From assembly GCF_000224085.1 (NCBI RefSeq), contig NC_015945.1, forward strand, positions 2,534,501 through 2,598,500: 64,000 bases of DNA, in the 5' to 3' direction. The stretch comes from Allomuricauda ruestringensis DSM 13258 (lineage in GTDB: Bacteria; Bacteroidota; Bacteroidia; Flavobacteriales; Flavobacteriaceae). Below, piece by piece: positions 1 to 8,900 of this stretch; position 1 is the stretch's first letter, and every line of letters starts with the position of its first letter. Position numbers and translations under genes: made by a program. The notes under the pieces were generated by a model that saw only the letters and a program-made list of their open reading frames with translations, was not told where the DNA came from and made no database searches.

Positions 1-2292
1 GGTAAGCATTTTCCCGGACATGGCGACACCGCTACCGATTCACACAAATCCTTGCCCATTATCAACTCATCTTTGGAGCGATTGGATTCCATTGAACTGT
101 ATCCTTTCAAAGAAGTAATGAAAGCTGGATTGAGCTCTACCATGGTGGCCCATTTGGATGTGCCCAGTTTGGAATCTCGGGAAGGGCACCCATCAACACT
201 TTCCAAAAGTATAGTGACGGGCGTATTGCAAAACCAATTGGGATTTAAAGGTTTGGTCATCACCGATGCCTTGAACATGAAGGCAGTTTCGGACTTTGCC
301 CCCGAAGGAGAGGTGGAATTGGAGGCCTTTTTGGCAGGGAATGATTTATTGTTGATGCCAGAAAACGTGCTCAAAGCCAAAGAAACCTTCATAAAGGCGT
401 ATAACGATGGTGTGGTCACGGAGGAAAGATTGGCCAAGTCTGTCAAAAAAATATTGATGGCCAAATACAAGGCTGGTCTGTACAATTATCAGCCTGTAAA
501 TTTGGAAAACCTCCTTGAGGATTTGAACGGAATTGAAAACGATGTGGTTTACGAAGAGGCTATGGAAGGTGCCATTACAGTTGCCAAGAACAATTTTTCG
601 TTGATGCCCATCAAAAAACTGGACAATAAAAAAATTGCATACGTGCATTTTGGTGATGCTTCCGGGGCCACTTTTCACGCAGCATTGAACAAATATTACA
701 AAGTAACCCATATCAAGGCCAAGGATATTGCTCAATATAAAAAGGAACTGGTGAAGTATAATTTGGTCATAATCGGTTTCCATAAAGATAATTCGAGTCC
801 TTGGAAAGGCTATAAATTTTCCAAAAACGAACTTTTTTGGCTGGAGGAAATATCCCGTTTGCGGACCAGCAATACCATTTTAGCCCTGTTCGCTAGGCCA
901 TACGCCCTGTTGGATGTCCTGAACTTTGATACCGTGGACGGGGTAGTGGTGGGCTATCAGAATAGTAAAATTGCACAGAAAAAGGTGGCCGAAGTTATTT
1001 TTGGTGCTATTGGGGCATCAGGAAAGCTGCCCGTATCTGCCCATGATGAGTTTCCGGTTGGTACAGGTGTTGAGGTAAACCCCATACAACGCTTGGGGTA
1101 TAGCATTCCAGAACGGGTGGGGATGAGTTCGGAGATGCTTGCCGAGGTGGACACGTTGGTTCAGCATGGATTGGATTCCTTGATGTTTCCAGGGGCGCAG
1201 GTGCTGATTGCCAGAAGGGGGAAAGTAATCTATAACAAGAATTTTGGGAAGCCCACCTATAACTCCACAAATGAGGTTGCCGAAGAATCCATATACGATC
1301 TGGCTTCTTTGACGAAGATTCTCTCCACCTTGCCCATGATCATGAAAATGGAAGAAGAGGGGGAGATTGCCCTGAACGATACATTCGGGGACCTGATTCC
1401 CGAATATGCCGATACGGAGTTAAAAGAGGTATCCGTCCTCAAAGCCTTATCCCACTATGGGCGATTGCCTTCCTGGATTGCCTTTTACTTGGATACCTTG
1501 AACAAGGACCGAAAACCATCATCGGAATTTTACAGGCAAAACCCATCAGAGGCTTTTCCGTACAAAGTTGCCGAGCATTTGTATTTGACTAGATCTTATA
1601 AAGATTCCATCTATAGCAGGATTGGGAGACAAAGCCTTAAATCGAACAGGTACCGGTATAGCGATGTGGGCTATTATGTGTTCAAAGAGTATATTGAGGA
1701 CACCTACAACAAACCTATCAATGAATTGGTCGATGAGTTTCTGTACAAGCCCATGGGGCTGCAACGAACCACCTTTAATCCCTTAAAAAAATTTTCAAAA
1801 GAGGAGATAGTTCCGTCCGAAGAGGACGACTATTACAGATATCAGACGGTGCAGGGCTATGTGCACGATATGGGAGCGGCCATGCTGGGCGGTGTAGGAG
1901 GCCATGCAGGACTGTTTAGCACAGCCAATGAGGTAGCGAAGATCATGCAAATGTACTTACAGGGCGGTTACTACGGTGGGGAACGGTTTTTTAATTCGCG
2001 TACGGTGAAGCGGTTCAATACCTGCTATTTCTGTAACAAAGATGTAAGGCGGGGCGTTGGTTTTGATAAACCCCAGTTAGAAGAAAAAGGTCCTACCTGT
2101 GGTTGTGTGTCCAGACAGAGCTTTGGCCATAGCGGATTTACGGGAACCTATACCTGGGCCGACCCTGAAGAGGAAATTGTCTATGTTTTTCTGTCCAACA
2201 GGACCTACCCGTCTGCGACGAATACATTATTGATCAAATCTGGATTGCGGACACGTATTCAGCAGGCCATTTATGATTCCATTATTAATTAG
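1..2292 (+). CDS. GH3 beta-N-acetylhexosaminidase fused to a beta-lactamase-like serine hydrolase (5' end missing)
   Basis: The reading frame is open from base 1, so the start and most of the GH3 barrel lie upstream. The first codons give the GH3/NagZ signature KHFPGHGDT. The expected Asp nucleophile is in VITDALNM (in-window residue 89). These enzymes remove beta-N-acetylglucosamine from muropeptides or glycans. After the GH3 C-terminal region (to about residue 360) comes a class C beta-lactamase/transpeptidase-like domain with an SxxK motif (SLTK, residues 436-439), a YSD motif and a late HSG motif near the C-terminus. The fusion is common in Bacteroidota and is inferred to act in the periplasm on peptidoglycan; the role of the second domain is unproven. 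bshA follows after 29 bases. Confidence 0.9.
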   Translation, partial: GKHFPGHGDTATDSHKSLPIINSSLERLDSIELYPFKEVMKAGLSSTMVAHLDVPSLESREGHPSTLSKSIVTGVLQNQLGFKGLVITDALNMKAVSDFAPEGEVELEAFLAGNDLLLMPENVLKAKETFIKAYNDGVVTEERLAKSVKKILMAKYKAGLYNYQPVNLENLLEDLNGIENDVVYEEAMEGAITVAKNNFSLMPIKKLDNKKIAYVHFGDASGATFHAALNKYYKVTHIKAKDIAQYKKELVKYNLVIIGFHKDNSSPWKGYKFSKNELFWLEEISRLRTSNTILALFARPYALLDVLNFDTVDGVVVGYQNSKIAQKKVAEVIFGAIGASGKLPVSAHDEFPVGTGVEVNPIQRLGYSIPERVGMSSEMLAEVDTLVQHGLDSLMFPGAQVLIARRGKVIYNKNFGKPTYNSTNEVAEESIYDLASLTKILSTLPMIMKMEEEGEIALNDTFGDLIPEYADTELKEVSVLKALSHYGRLPSWIAFYLDTLNKDRKPSSEFYRQNPSEAFPYKVAEHLYLTRSYKDSIYSRIGRQSLKSNRYRYSDVGYYVFKEYIEDTYNKPINELVDEFLYKPMGLQRTTFNPLKKFSKEEIVPSEEDDYYRYQTVQGYVHDMGAAMLGGVGGHAGLFSTANEVAKIMQMYLQGGYYGGERFFNSRTVKRFNTCYFCNKDVRRGVGFDKPQLEEKGPTCGCVSRQSFGHSGFTGTYTWADPEEEIVYVFLSNRTYPSATNTLLIKSGLRTRIQQAIYDSIIN

Positions 2293-2321
2293 GTAATGAA
2301 TAATTGCCTTAGATTTGTTGT

Positions 2322-3464
2322 ATGAAAATAGCGATTGTGTGTTACCCAACCTTTGGCGGTAGTGGCGTTGTTGCCACAGAATTGGGTATAGCCCTGGCAG
2401 AAAGGGGCCATGAGATACATTTTATCACTTACCGTCAACCCGTGCGTTTGGAGCTTTTGGGAAACAACATTCATTTTCACGAGGTACATGTGCCGGAATA
2501 TCCATTGTTCCACTACCAACCTTATGAGCTGGCACTTTCCAGTAAGTTGGTGGATACCATCAAGCTTCACGATATTGAACTGCTGCATGTGCATTATGCC
2601 ATCCCACATGCCTATGCGGGCTATATGGCCAAAAAGATGCTCCAGGAATACGGAATCTTTATTCCGATGATCACCACCTTGCACGGAACCGATATTACCT
2701 TGGTGGGCAAACATCCCTTTTATAAACCAGCGGTTACCTTCAGCATCAATAAATCGGATGTGGTGACCTCGGTTTCCGAGGCCTTGAAAAAGGAAACCTT
2801 AAAGCTTTTTGATATTGAAAAGGATATTGAGGTAATTCCCAACTTTATTGAAACCACCAAGTACAAGAACAATTATACGGATTGCCAACGTACCATGATG
2901 GCAAAGGAAGATGAACGGATCATTACCCACATCAGTAATTTTAGAAAGGTTAAGCGCATCCCCGACGTCATTAAAATATTCCATCGAATCCAAAAAACAA
3001 TGCCTGCAAAACTTATTATGGTGGGCGAAGGGCCTGAAAAGGAAAGGGCGGAAGATTTATGTGATTCTTTGGGTCTGAAAGACAAAGTGTTGTTCTTGGG
3101 CAATAGCAATGAAATTGATCGGATTCTTTGTTTTTCCGATTTGTTCCTGTTGCCTTCGGAAACGGAAAGCTTTGGTTTGGCGGCCTTGGAGGCCATGATC
3201 AACAAGGTAGCTGTAATTTCCAGCAACACAGGGGGCATTCCCGAAGTAAATATTGACGGGGTATCCGGTTATTTGGCCGATGTAGGCGATGTGGAGACCA
3301 TGGCAGCACGGGCCATAGAGATCTTAAAGGATGACGATACTTTGGAAAAGTTCAAGGAAAACGCATTCAATGTGGCATCAAAATTTGATATAGTACATGT
3401 ACTGCCTTTGTATGAAGACCTTTACGAAAAAGCCTTTAAATCACGCTTTAAAAACACCTTTTAG
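2322..3464 (+). CDS. bshA: N-acetyl-alpha-D-glucosaminyl L-malate synthase (bacillithiol biosynthesis)
   Basis: A 380-residue GT4 glycosyltransferase of BshA type, which joins GlcNAc from UDP-GlcNAc to L-malate in the first step of bacillithiol synthesis in the cytosol. Family-typical features are the N-terminal YPTFGGSGVVATELG loop, HVHYAIPHA, LHGTDITLVG and the C-terminal nucleotide-sugar motif around ETESFGLAALEAM (E-x7-E). Length is normal for BshA. An ATG start directly follows a TAGATTTG box (2310-2317) that resembles a Bacteroidota -7 element. The stop codon overlaps the open frame of the next gene, which suggests translational coupling. Bacillithiol is the usual low-molecular-weight thiol in many Flavobacteriaceae. 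Confidence 0.93.
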   Translation: MKIAIVCYPTFGGSGVVATELGIALAERGHEIHFITYRQPVRLELLGNNIHFHEVHVPEYPLFHYQPYELALSSKLVDTIKLHDIELLHVHYAIPHAYAGYMAKKMLQEYGIFIPMITTLHGTDITLVGKHPFYKPAVTFSINKSDVVTSVSEALKKETLKLFDIEKDIEVIPNFIETTKYKNNYTDCQRTMMAKEDERIITHISNFRKVKRIPDVIKIFHRIQKTMPAKLIMVGEGPEKERAEDLCDSLGLKDKVLFLGNSNEIDRILCFSDLFLLPSETESFGLAALEAMINKVAVISSNTGGIPEVNIDGVSGYLADVGDVETMAARAIEILKDDDTLEKFKENAFNVASKFDIVHVLPLYEDLYEKAFKSRFKNTF

Positions 3465-3490
3465 CCATCAGATATATATTCTTCATAGCA

Positions 3491-3928
3491 TTGATCTGTT
3501 TGCTCTCCTGCAAAGCGCAAAAAGAGGGGCGTTCCCCTGTGGGTGAAGAAATAGAAGGCATGGTTTTGATAGACCATCATAATTTTATCAACATAGATGC
3601 ATTTGAAGCACAGGTGATAAGGGATGCAAAATCGTTGCGAAAATTTTATGTGGAAATAAACAAAACCCGTAAACCTGGCCTTCCTGTTCCTGTTGTAGAT
3701 TTTTCCCAAGAGTTGGTGATTTTGGTCTGTTTGGGCGAGCAGAAAGGAGATAAGGCCCCCGTATTATCCAAATTGAAGGAGACCGACGAGGAAATTTCGA
3801 TGGTCCTGGAGCTTGTCGAGGTGGAAAAAGATGGGGACATGACGGTTCAGGCCATTAATTTCCCTTTTTATCTCTACAAAATGCCATTGGTCGATAAAAC
3901 CATCACTTTCCAAAGGATTGACCATTAG
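3491..3928 (+). CDS. Small lipoprotein, PrcB-like
   Basis: About 145 residues from a TTG codon, but that start leaves only six residues before the lipobox cysteine. The frame is open back to base 3452, and the upstream codons encode a hydrophobic stretch (IRYIFFIALICLLSC) that completes a lipoprotein signal. The true start is therefore probably a non-ATG codon near 3467-3476, coupled to the bshA stop at 3462-3464. The mature part contains TRKPGLPVPVVDF followed by QELVILVCLGE, resembling the C-terminal domain of PrcB-family proteins (subunit of a Treponema protease complex). That assignment is from remembered family pattern only. Envelope-attached; function unknown. Confidence 0.65.
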   Translation: MICLLSCKAQKEGRSPVGEEIEGMVLIDHHNFINIDAFEAQVIRDAKSLRKFYVEINKTRKPGLPVPVVDFSQELVILVCLGEQKGDKAPVLSKLKETDEEISMVLELVEVEKDGDMTVQAINFPFYLYKMPLVDKTITFQRIDH

Positions 3929-3967
3929 GACTTTTAAAATATATTTTGCTTCTCATCGAAAATAAGC

Positions 3968-3997
3968 GCACTTTGAAGTGCAAAGTTTCTTTTTTTA
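3968..3997 (+). terminator. Weak candidate terminator
   Basis: A six-base-pair stem (GCACTT / AAGTGC, 3968-3973 with 3976-3981) lies 40 bases after the PrcB-like gene and is followed by a T-rich run up to 3997. The two-base loop is too tight, but an overlapping alternative pairing (CTTTG / CAAAG) exists. It would separate the bshA pair from the OmpA-family gene. Confidence 0.35.
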
Positions 3998-4008
3998 AAG
4001 GCTTGCTA

Positions 4009-4016
4009 TAGCTTTG
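4009..4016 (+). promoter_or_regulatory. Candidate -7 box for the OmpA-family gene
   Basis: TAGCTTTG matches the Bacteroidota -7 consensus TAnnTTTG exactly and lies 28 bases before the ATG at 4045. No clear TTG -33 element is seen at the usual distance, so this is a partial match only. Confidence 0.35.
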
Positions 4017-4044
4017 ATGGCGATAAACCTCAAATCGAGTAAAA

Positions 4045-5226
4045 ATGAATACTTCAAAACCTTTGACCATGCTGGTCGTGGCTCTTTTTTCTTTTGCCTT
4101 GACCTATGCCCAAGACGTAGAATTGACCAAAAAGGATAGTATCGTACAAAGCTATTGGCTTGTATCGTTGGGAACCAATGTGGTAGATGACTCCGGAGAT
4201 GAATTTGGAAAACTTTTTGACTTAAGCGATGCTTGGAACATGGTACCTTACCCCTCTAGGCTTAGTTTTGGCCGTTATTTTAAAAATGGTCTTGGCTTGG
4301 AAGCCATAGGTTCTTACAATAAGTATAAGGAAGGAAAAATTGTGGACAACAATATTAATCCAGAAGATGTGGATTATTGGGGGCTTGATTTTAGGGTAAG
4401 CTACGATTTGAACATGATTTTGGGGCAGACCGGTTTTTTTGATCCATACGTAGGAATTGGTGCAGGTTATACCGATGCCAATAATCAGGGTAGGGGTACA
4501 TATAATGCTGTATTGGGTTTTAGGACGTGGCTCTCTGACCATTGGGGCTTGGATTTTAACTCCACAGGTAAATGGGCCATGGATTCAGAAAAGGCTACCA
4601 ACCACATACAGCACGCCCTTGGAGTGGCCTATAGGTTTAATGTAGAAAAAGGACTTTCCCGCAAAGGGGAGGAGAAATTGGCCTTATTGCAAGAAATGGA
4701 AAAAGAGCAGCAAAGGGTTCAGGATTCCATTGCCAAAGCCGAAGAAGAGGCCAGATTGTTGGCCGAACGACTTCAAAAGGAAAAAGAGGCCGCTGAACTT
4801 GCTGCGGCGGAAAAGGCAAAAAGGGAAGCAGAAGAAGCCAGGAGAGATGCACTGCAGACCAAGATAAACGATTTGGGGAATGTGTACTTTAAGCTTAACT
4901 CTTCGTATTTAACTGCTAAAGACAAAGCGCTGTTGGATCAGTTGGTCGCCATTATGGAAGATGAGCCCAATTTGATCATAAGGGTAACGGCACATACCGA
5001 TTCCAGAGGAACAGAAAAGTACAATCAATGGCTTTCGGAACGAAGGGCGGAACGAACTGTGGATTATGTGACCTCAAAAGGTATTTCAATGGATAGAATC
5101 AGTCACGAAGCCTTTGGCGAAACCCAATTGGTGAATGAATGTGAGGATGGGGTGCGTTGTACTGAGGATAAACATGCTAAGAACCGTAGGTCGGATTTTG
5201 AGATAGTTGAATTCCAATTAAATTAA
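4045..5226 (+). CDS. OmpA-family outer membrane protein
   Basis: 393 residues. A signal peptide (1-22, cleavage after TYA) is followed by a beta-barrel-like region with alternating aromatic strands (about 35-200). A charged, Ala/Glu/Lys-rich coiled-coil linker spans about 205-270. The C-terminal OmpA peptidoglycan-binding domain spans about 275-390 and contains TAHTDSRGTEKYNQWLSERRA and an NRRSDFEIV ending. A Cys pair (NECEDGVRC) lies in that domain. Role: non-covalent tether between outer membrane and peptidoglycan. It stands alone between the PrcB-like gene and the Rrf2 regulator, with its own candidate -7 box upstream. Confidence 0.9.
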   Translation: MNTSKPLTMLVVALFSFALTYAQDVELTKKDSIVQSYWLVSLGTNVVDDSGDEFGKLFDLSDAWNMVPYPSRLSFGRYFKNGLGLEAIGSYNKYKEGKIVDNNINPEDVDYWGLDFRVSYDLNMILGQTGFFDPYVGIGAGYTDANNQGRGTYNAVLGFRTWLSDHWGLDFNSTGKWAMDSEKATNHIQHALGVAYRFNVEKGLSRKGEEKLALLQEMEKEQQRVQDSIAKAEEEARLLAERLQKEKEAAELAAAEKAKREAEEARRDALQTKINDLGNVYFKLNSSYLTAKDKALLDQLVAIMEDEPNLIIRVTAHTDSRGTEKYNQWLSERRAERTVDYVTSKGISMDRISHEAFGETQLVNECEDGVRCTEDKHAKNRRSDFEIVEFQLN

Positions 5227-5289
5227 ATATCCTTTGTTTTGTTGATGGGGTGTCGATTTCCAGTTATCCTTAATTAATTATATTGTCGT

Positions 5290-5736
5290 ATGCTTACTAA
5301 TGGTTGTAAATATGCAATAAGGGCTGTAATCTACTTGGTAATGTATGCCGATGTCAACAATAAAATAGGGGCCAAAGTAATTGCAGAAGACCTGCAAGTA
5401 TCACAACCTTTTTTAGCCAAATTACTTAAGGAGTTGTCCGGTAAGGGGGTAATATTGTCAAACAAAGGCCCTGGCGGAGGATACTTTTTAAGTGAGGAGA
5501 ATAAAGAAAACACGCTTTGGGATATAATCTCCTGTATATCGGATGGGAATAAATTTGATGAGTGCTTTCTTGGTCTTGTTAAATGTAACAATGATAACCC
5601 CTGTCCTTTGCATTATGCCGTTGTTCCTTTTAAAAAGAAAATATTATCGGATTTTCAACAGAAAACCATTCATGCCGTTGTTGAAGAGGTAAAACAAAAC
5701 GGTACCGCTATTACTTTAAGAAACCTCGATATGTAA
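5290..5736 (+). CDS. Rrf2-family transcriptional regulator, probable Fe-S sensor
   Basis: 148 residues. The N-terminal winged helix-turn-helix (about 1-70) contains IAEDLQVSQPFLAKLLKEL and the wing KGPGGGYFL, typical of Rrf2 proteins (IscR, NsrR, CymR). Three cysteines at 92, 99 and 105 (C-x6-C-x5-C) match the arrangement that holds an iron-sulfur cluster in IscR/NsrR, so it may sense nitric oxide, oxygen or Fe-S status; this is inferred. The targets are not visible. It sits 63 bases after the OmpA gene and 262 bases before giant gene A, which starts with its own promoter-like sequence. Confidence 0.9.
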   Translation: MLTNGCKYAIRAVIYLVMYADVNNKIGAKVIAEDLQVSQPFLAKLLKELSGKGVILSNKGPGGGYFLSEENKENTLWDIISCISDGNKFDECFLGLVKCNNDNPCPLHYAVVPFKKKILSDFQQKTIHAVVEEVKQNGTAITLRNLDM

Positions 5737-5914
5737 GGTAGCCCCAAAAAGAACTCTTTTTTCCACATTAGTTTTTCTACTTGTACAAGATACTTTTGGT
5801 CAATAGCATAGCCACATCGTATTGAAACCATTTTTTTATCCAACAAAATAAAATACTAAATAGTCTTTTATCGGTATTTGGACTCAATTTAACGATTATC
5901 CCCGCGCTGTTTAA

Positions 5915-5942
5915 TTGATGCTCAAGGGTTGGATTATCTTTG
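5915..5942 (+). promoter_or_regulatory. Candidate promoter of giant gene A
   Basis: A TTG (5915-5917) and a perfect TAnnTTTG match, TATCTTTG (5935-5942), are separated by 17 bases, which fits the Bacteroidota -33/-7 pattern. The predicted transcript would start near 5950, leaving a leader of about 50 bases before the ATG at 5999. Gene A and the di-heme cytochrome gene behind it would share this transcript. Confidence 0.5.
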
Positions 5943-5998
5943 TTAAAAGATATTTAAACGGTTTCTTTTCTTAAAGTGCTAACTCTTTTCTATTGGTT

Positions 5999-8900
5999 AT
6001 GAATACTGGTTACCCCAACATTTTTAAAGCCCTTGCCGCTGCTTCTATTTTTATGTTGTCCGTACTTTGTTTTAACAACCTTCATGCACAGATTGATTTT
6101 AATAAAAGCGACTTGAACTTTAATGGAAATGAAAGTGTTTCAGGTGTTACTTCTTTAATGTATGGCCCAGACGGCCGACTGTATGTTTTAGAATATTATT
6201 GGGGAGGTAGTGCTGCTGGAACCATAAAAATACTAACCGTTCAAAGAAATAGTGCCAGTGATTATGTAGTTACGGATGTCGAAACATTAACAAGCGTTTT
6301 GAATATTGTCAATCATAATGATGACGGTACGGTAAACAATTCAGTTAAGCAAAGGGAGGCCACTGGTTTAACAGTTGCCGGTACAGCCGAGACCCCGATA
6401 ATTTATGTTACTTCCAGTGATTTCCGGATGGGCGCTGGGTATTCTGGGGGTGATATTAATCTTGACACTAACTCTGGTGTTATAACAAGGTTATCGTGGA
6501 ACGGAAGTTCTTGGGATGTTGTGGACCTTGTCAGAGGGTTGCCAAGATCTGAAGAAAACCATGCCACTAACGGTTTGGAGTTTATAACTATTAATGGAAC
6601 AGAATACCTTATTGTTGCGCAAGGTGGACATACCAATGCAGGTGCTCCTTCCAATAACTTCACTTTTATCTGCGAGTTTGCCTTGTCGGGAGCAGTTTTA
6701 GCTGTTGATCTCGATATGCTCAATGATATGCCAATAAAAATCGATAGCAATGGAAGACAATACATTTATGATTTGCCGACTATGGATGACCCCACACGCT
6801 CCAATATGAATGGAATAACCGATCCAGATGCTCCCGGATACAACGGAATTGATATTAATGACCCTTTTGGTGGTAATGACGGATTAAACATGGCAATCGT
6901 AGAAGTGGGAGGTCCTGTTCAGATAATGTCGCCAGGGTTTCGTAACCCCTACGATTTGGTCGTTACCGAGAGCAAAGCACTTTACGTTTCCGACAATGGT
7001 GCAAACGGAGATTGGGGGGGATTGCCCATTAACGAAGGAGGAGGTTCGGTAATCAATGATTATGACTCTTCGGAACCTGGGAGTACCACATTCGTAGATG
7101 GTGAAAAAGTTGATAATGATGATCATTTACAGTTAGTGACCATCAATTTAGATACTTATACTTTTGGTAGTTATTATTCCGGTCACCCAAATCCTATAAG
7201 GGCAAACCCCAATGGTGCCGGTCTTTTTACGGCACCGGAACAGTTTGGGACTACAGGGGCGGTATTTAGAACCCAAAAATACGATCCCGATGGTTCAACC
7301 CCTGGGTCTACTACTAATCCAAATATAGCACTGCCGGCCAACTGGCCTCCAGTTTCAACCGCCAACAGCATTGAGGGGGATTGGAGAGGCCCTGGGACAG
7401 CAAATCCTGATGGTCCCGACGACAATAACATTACCACATGGGATGTAAATACCAATGGATTGGATGAATATACAGCATCCAATTTCAATGGCGCCATGAA
7501 AGGCAATTTACTGGCCGGGGATAATCACGGGGTCATCAAAAGGGTAGAATTGAATCCTGATGGGTCCTTGTTGCAGCTTACAGAGCCATTTCTTACAGGT
7601 ATTGGGGGAGATGCTTTGGGAATTACATGTAATAGTGATACAGATTATTTTCCAGGTACCATTTGGGCGGGAACACTTAATGGCAACATTGTTGTTTTTG
7701 AACCCCAAGATTATGGTACTACCTGCATTACCATGGGTTCTCCAGAATTCGATGCTTCTGCTGACTACGATAATGATGGTTATACAAATCAGGATGAAAT
7801 AGACAATGGAACCGATTATTGCGATGTATTGTCCAAGCCCCAAGACTTTGATGCATCTGTGGGTGGAAACTTGGTTTCGGATTTAAACGACGACGACGAT
7901 GACGCTGACGGTATTTCCGATGCAAATGATCCATTTCAACTGGGAAATCCCAATTCTTCAGGAAGTGATGCATTTGTATTTCCTGTTTACAATGATTTTT
8001 ATAATACCCAAGGTTTAGGTGGTATCTCCAACCTAGGCTTAACAGGTTTGATGAACAACGGAGATAATGGTCCAAATTGGTTGGACTGGATAGATAAAAC
8101 TGATGCGGGCCCCAATCCAAATGATATACTGGACGGGAACACGGGTACTTTGGTACTGCAAATGAATGAAGGAACCGCATTCGGAACGACCAATACCCAG
8201 GAAAAAGGATATCAATATGGGATTCAGGTAAATCAAAGTAGTACAATTTTTTCGGTAGTGGGAAAAATGATCGATTTAAATTCTTCTTTGGGCATCTACG
8301 GAAATACCAGTGCTATCGGTGGTGAAATTGGCTTTTTTATTGGCGATGGTACCCAAAGCAATTATATTAAAATGGTACTCAAGAGCGATGGGATAACAAT
8401 ATTGCAGGAAGTCGATGATGTACCTGAAGCTCCTATCAACATCCCTATAGCTGTGGAGGACAGACCTAATGCTGATATCAACTTTTATTTTGTTATCGAC
8501 CCTTCCAGTGGACAAGTAGATCTTGAGTTTGTGGTTGATGGGGGCAACAGGACTCTAGCGACCACTCTAACTGCCAAAGGAAATATCCTTAATGCATTAC
8601 AAAATTCCAATATGGACTTGGCTGTTGGTTTAATCGGAACATCCAACACACCTGGGGTGGAACTGGAGGGCACATGGGATTTTCTCAATGTATATGAAGA
8701 GGGGGGAGGGTATTCCTTGAGAATTAATGCAGGCGGACCACAGCTCGTATATGACGGAAAATTATTTTCTGCAGATCAATTTTATAATAGCGGGTCGGAA
8801 TATAGTAATTCGAGTGCTCAAGTAGACGAACTTTATCAGACCGAACGATTTGCCAGCCTTAATGCCTTTAATTACAACATATCGTTGGAAAATGGTGAAT

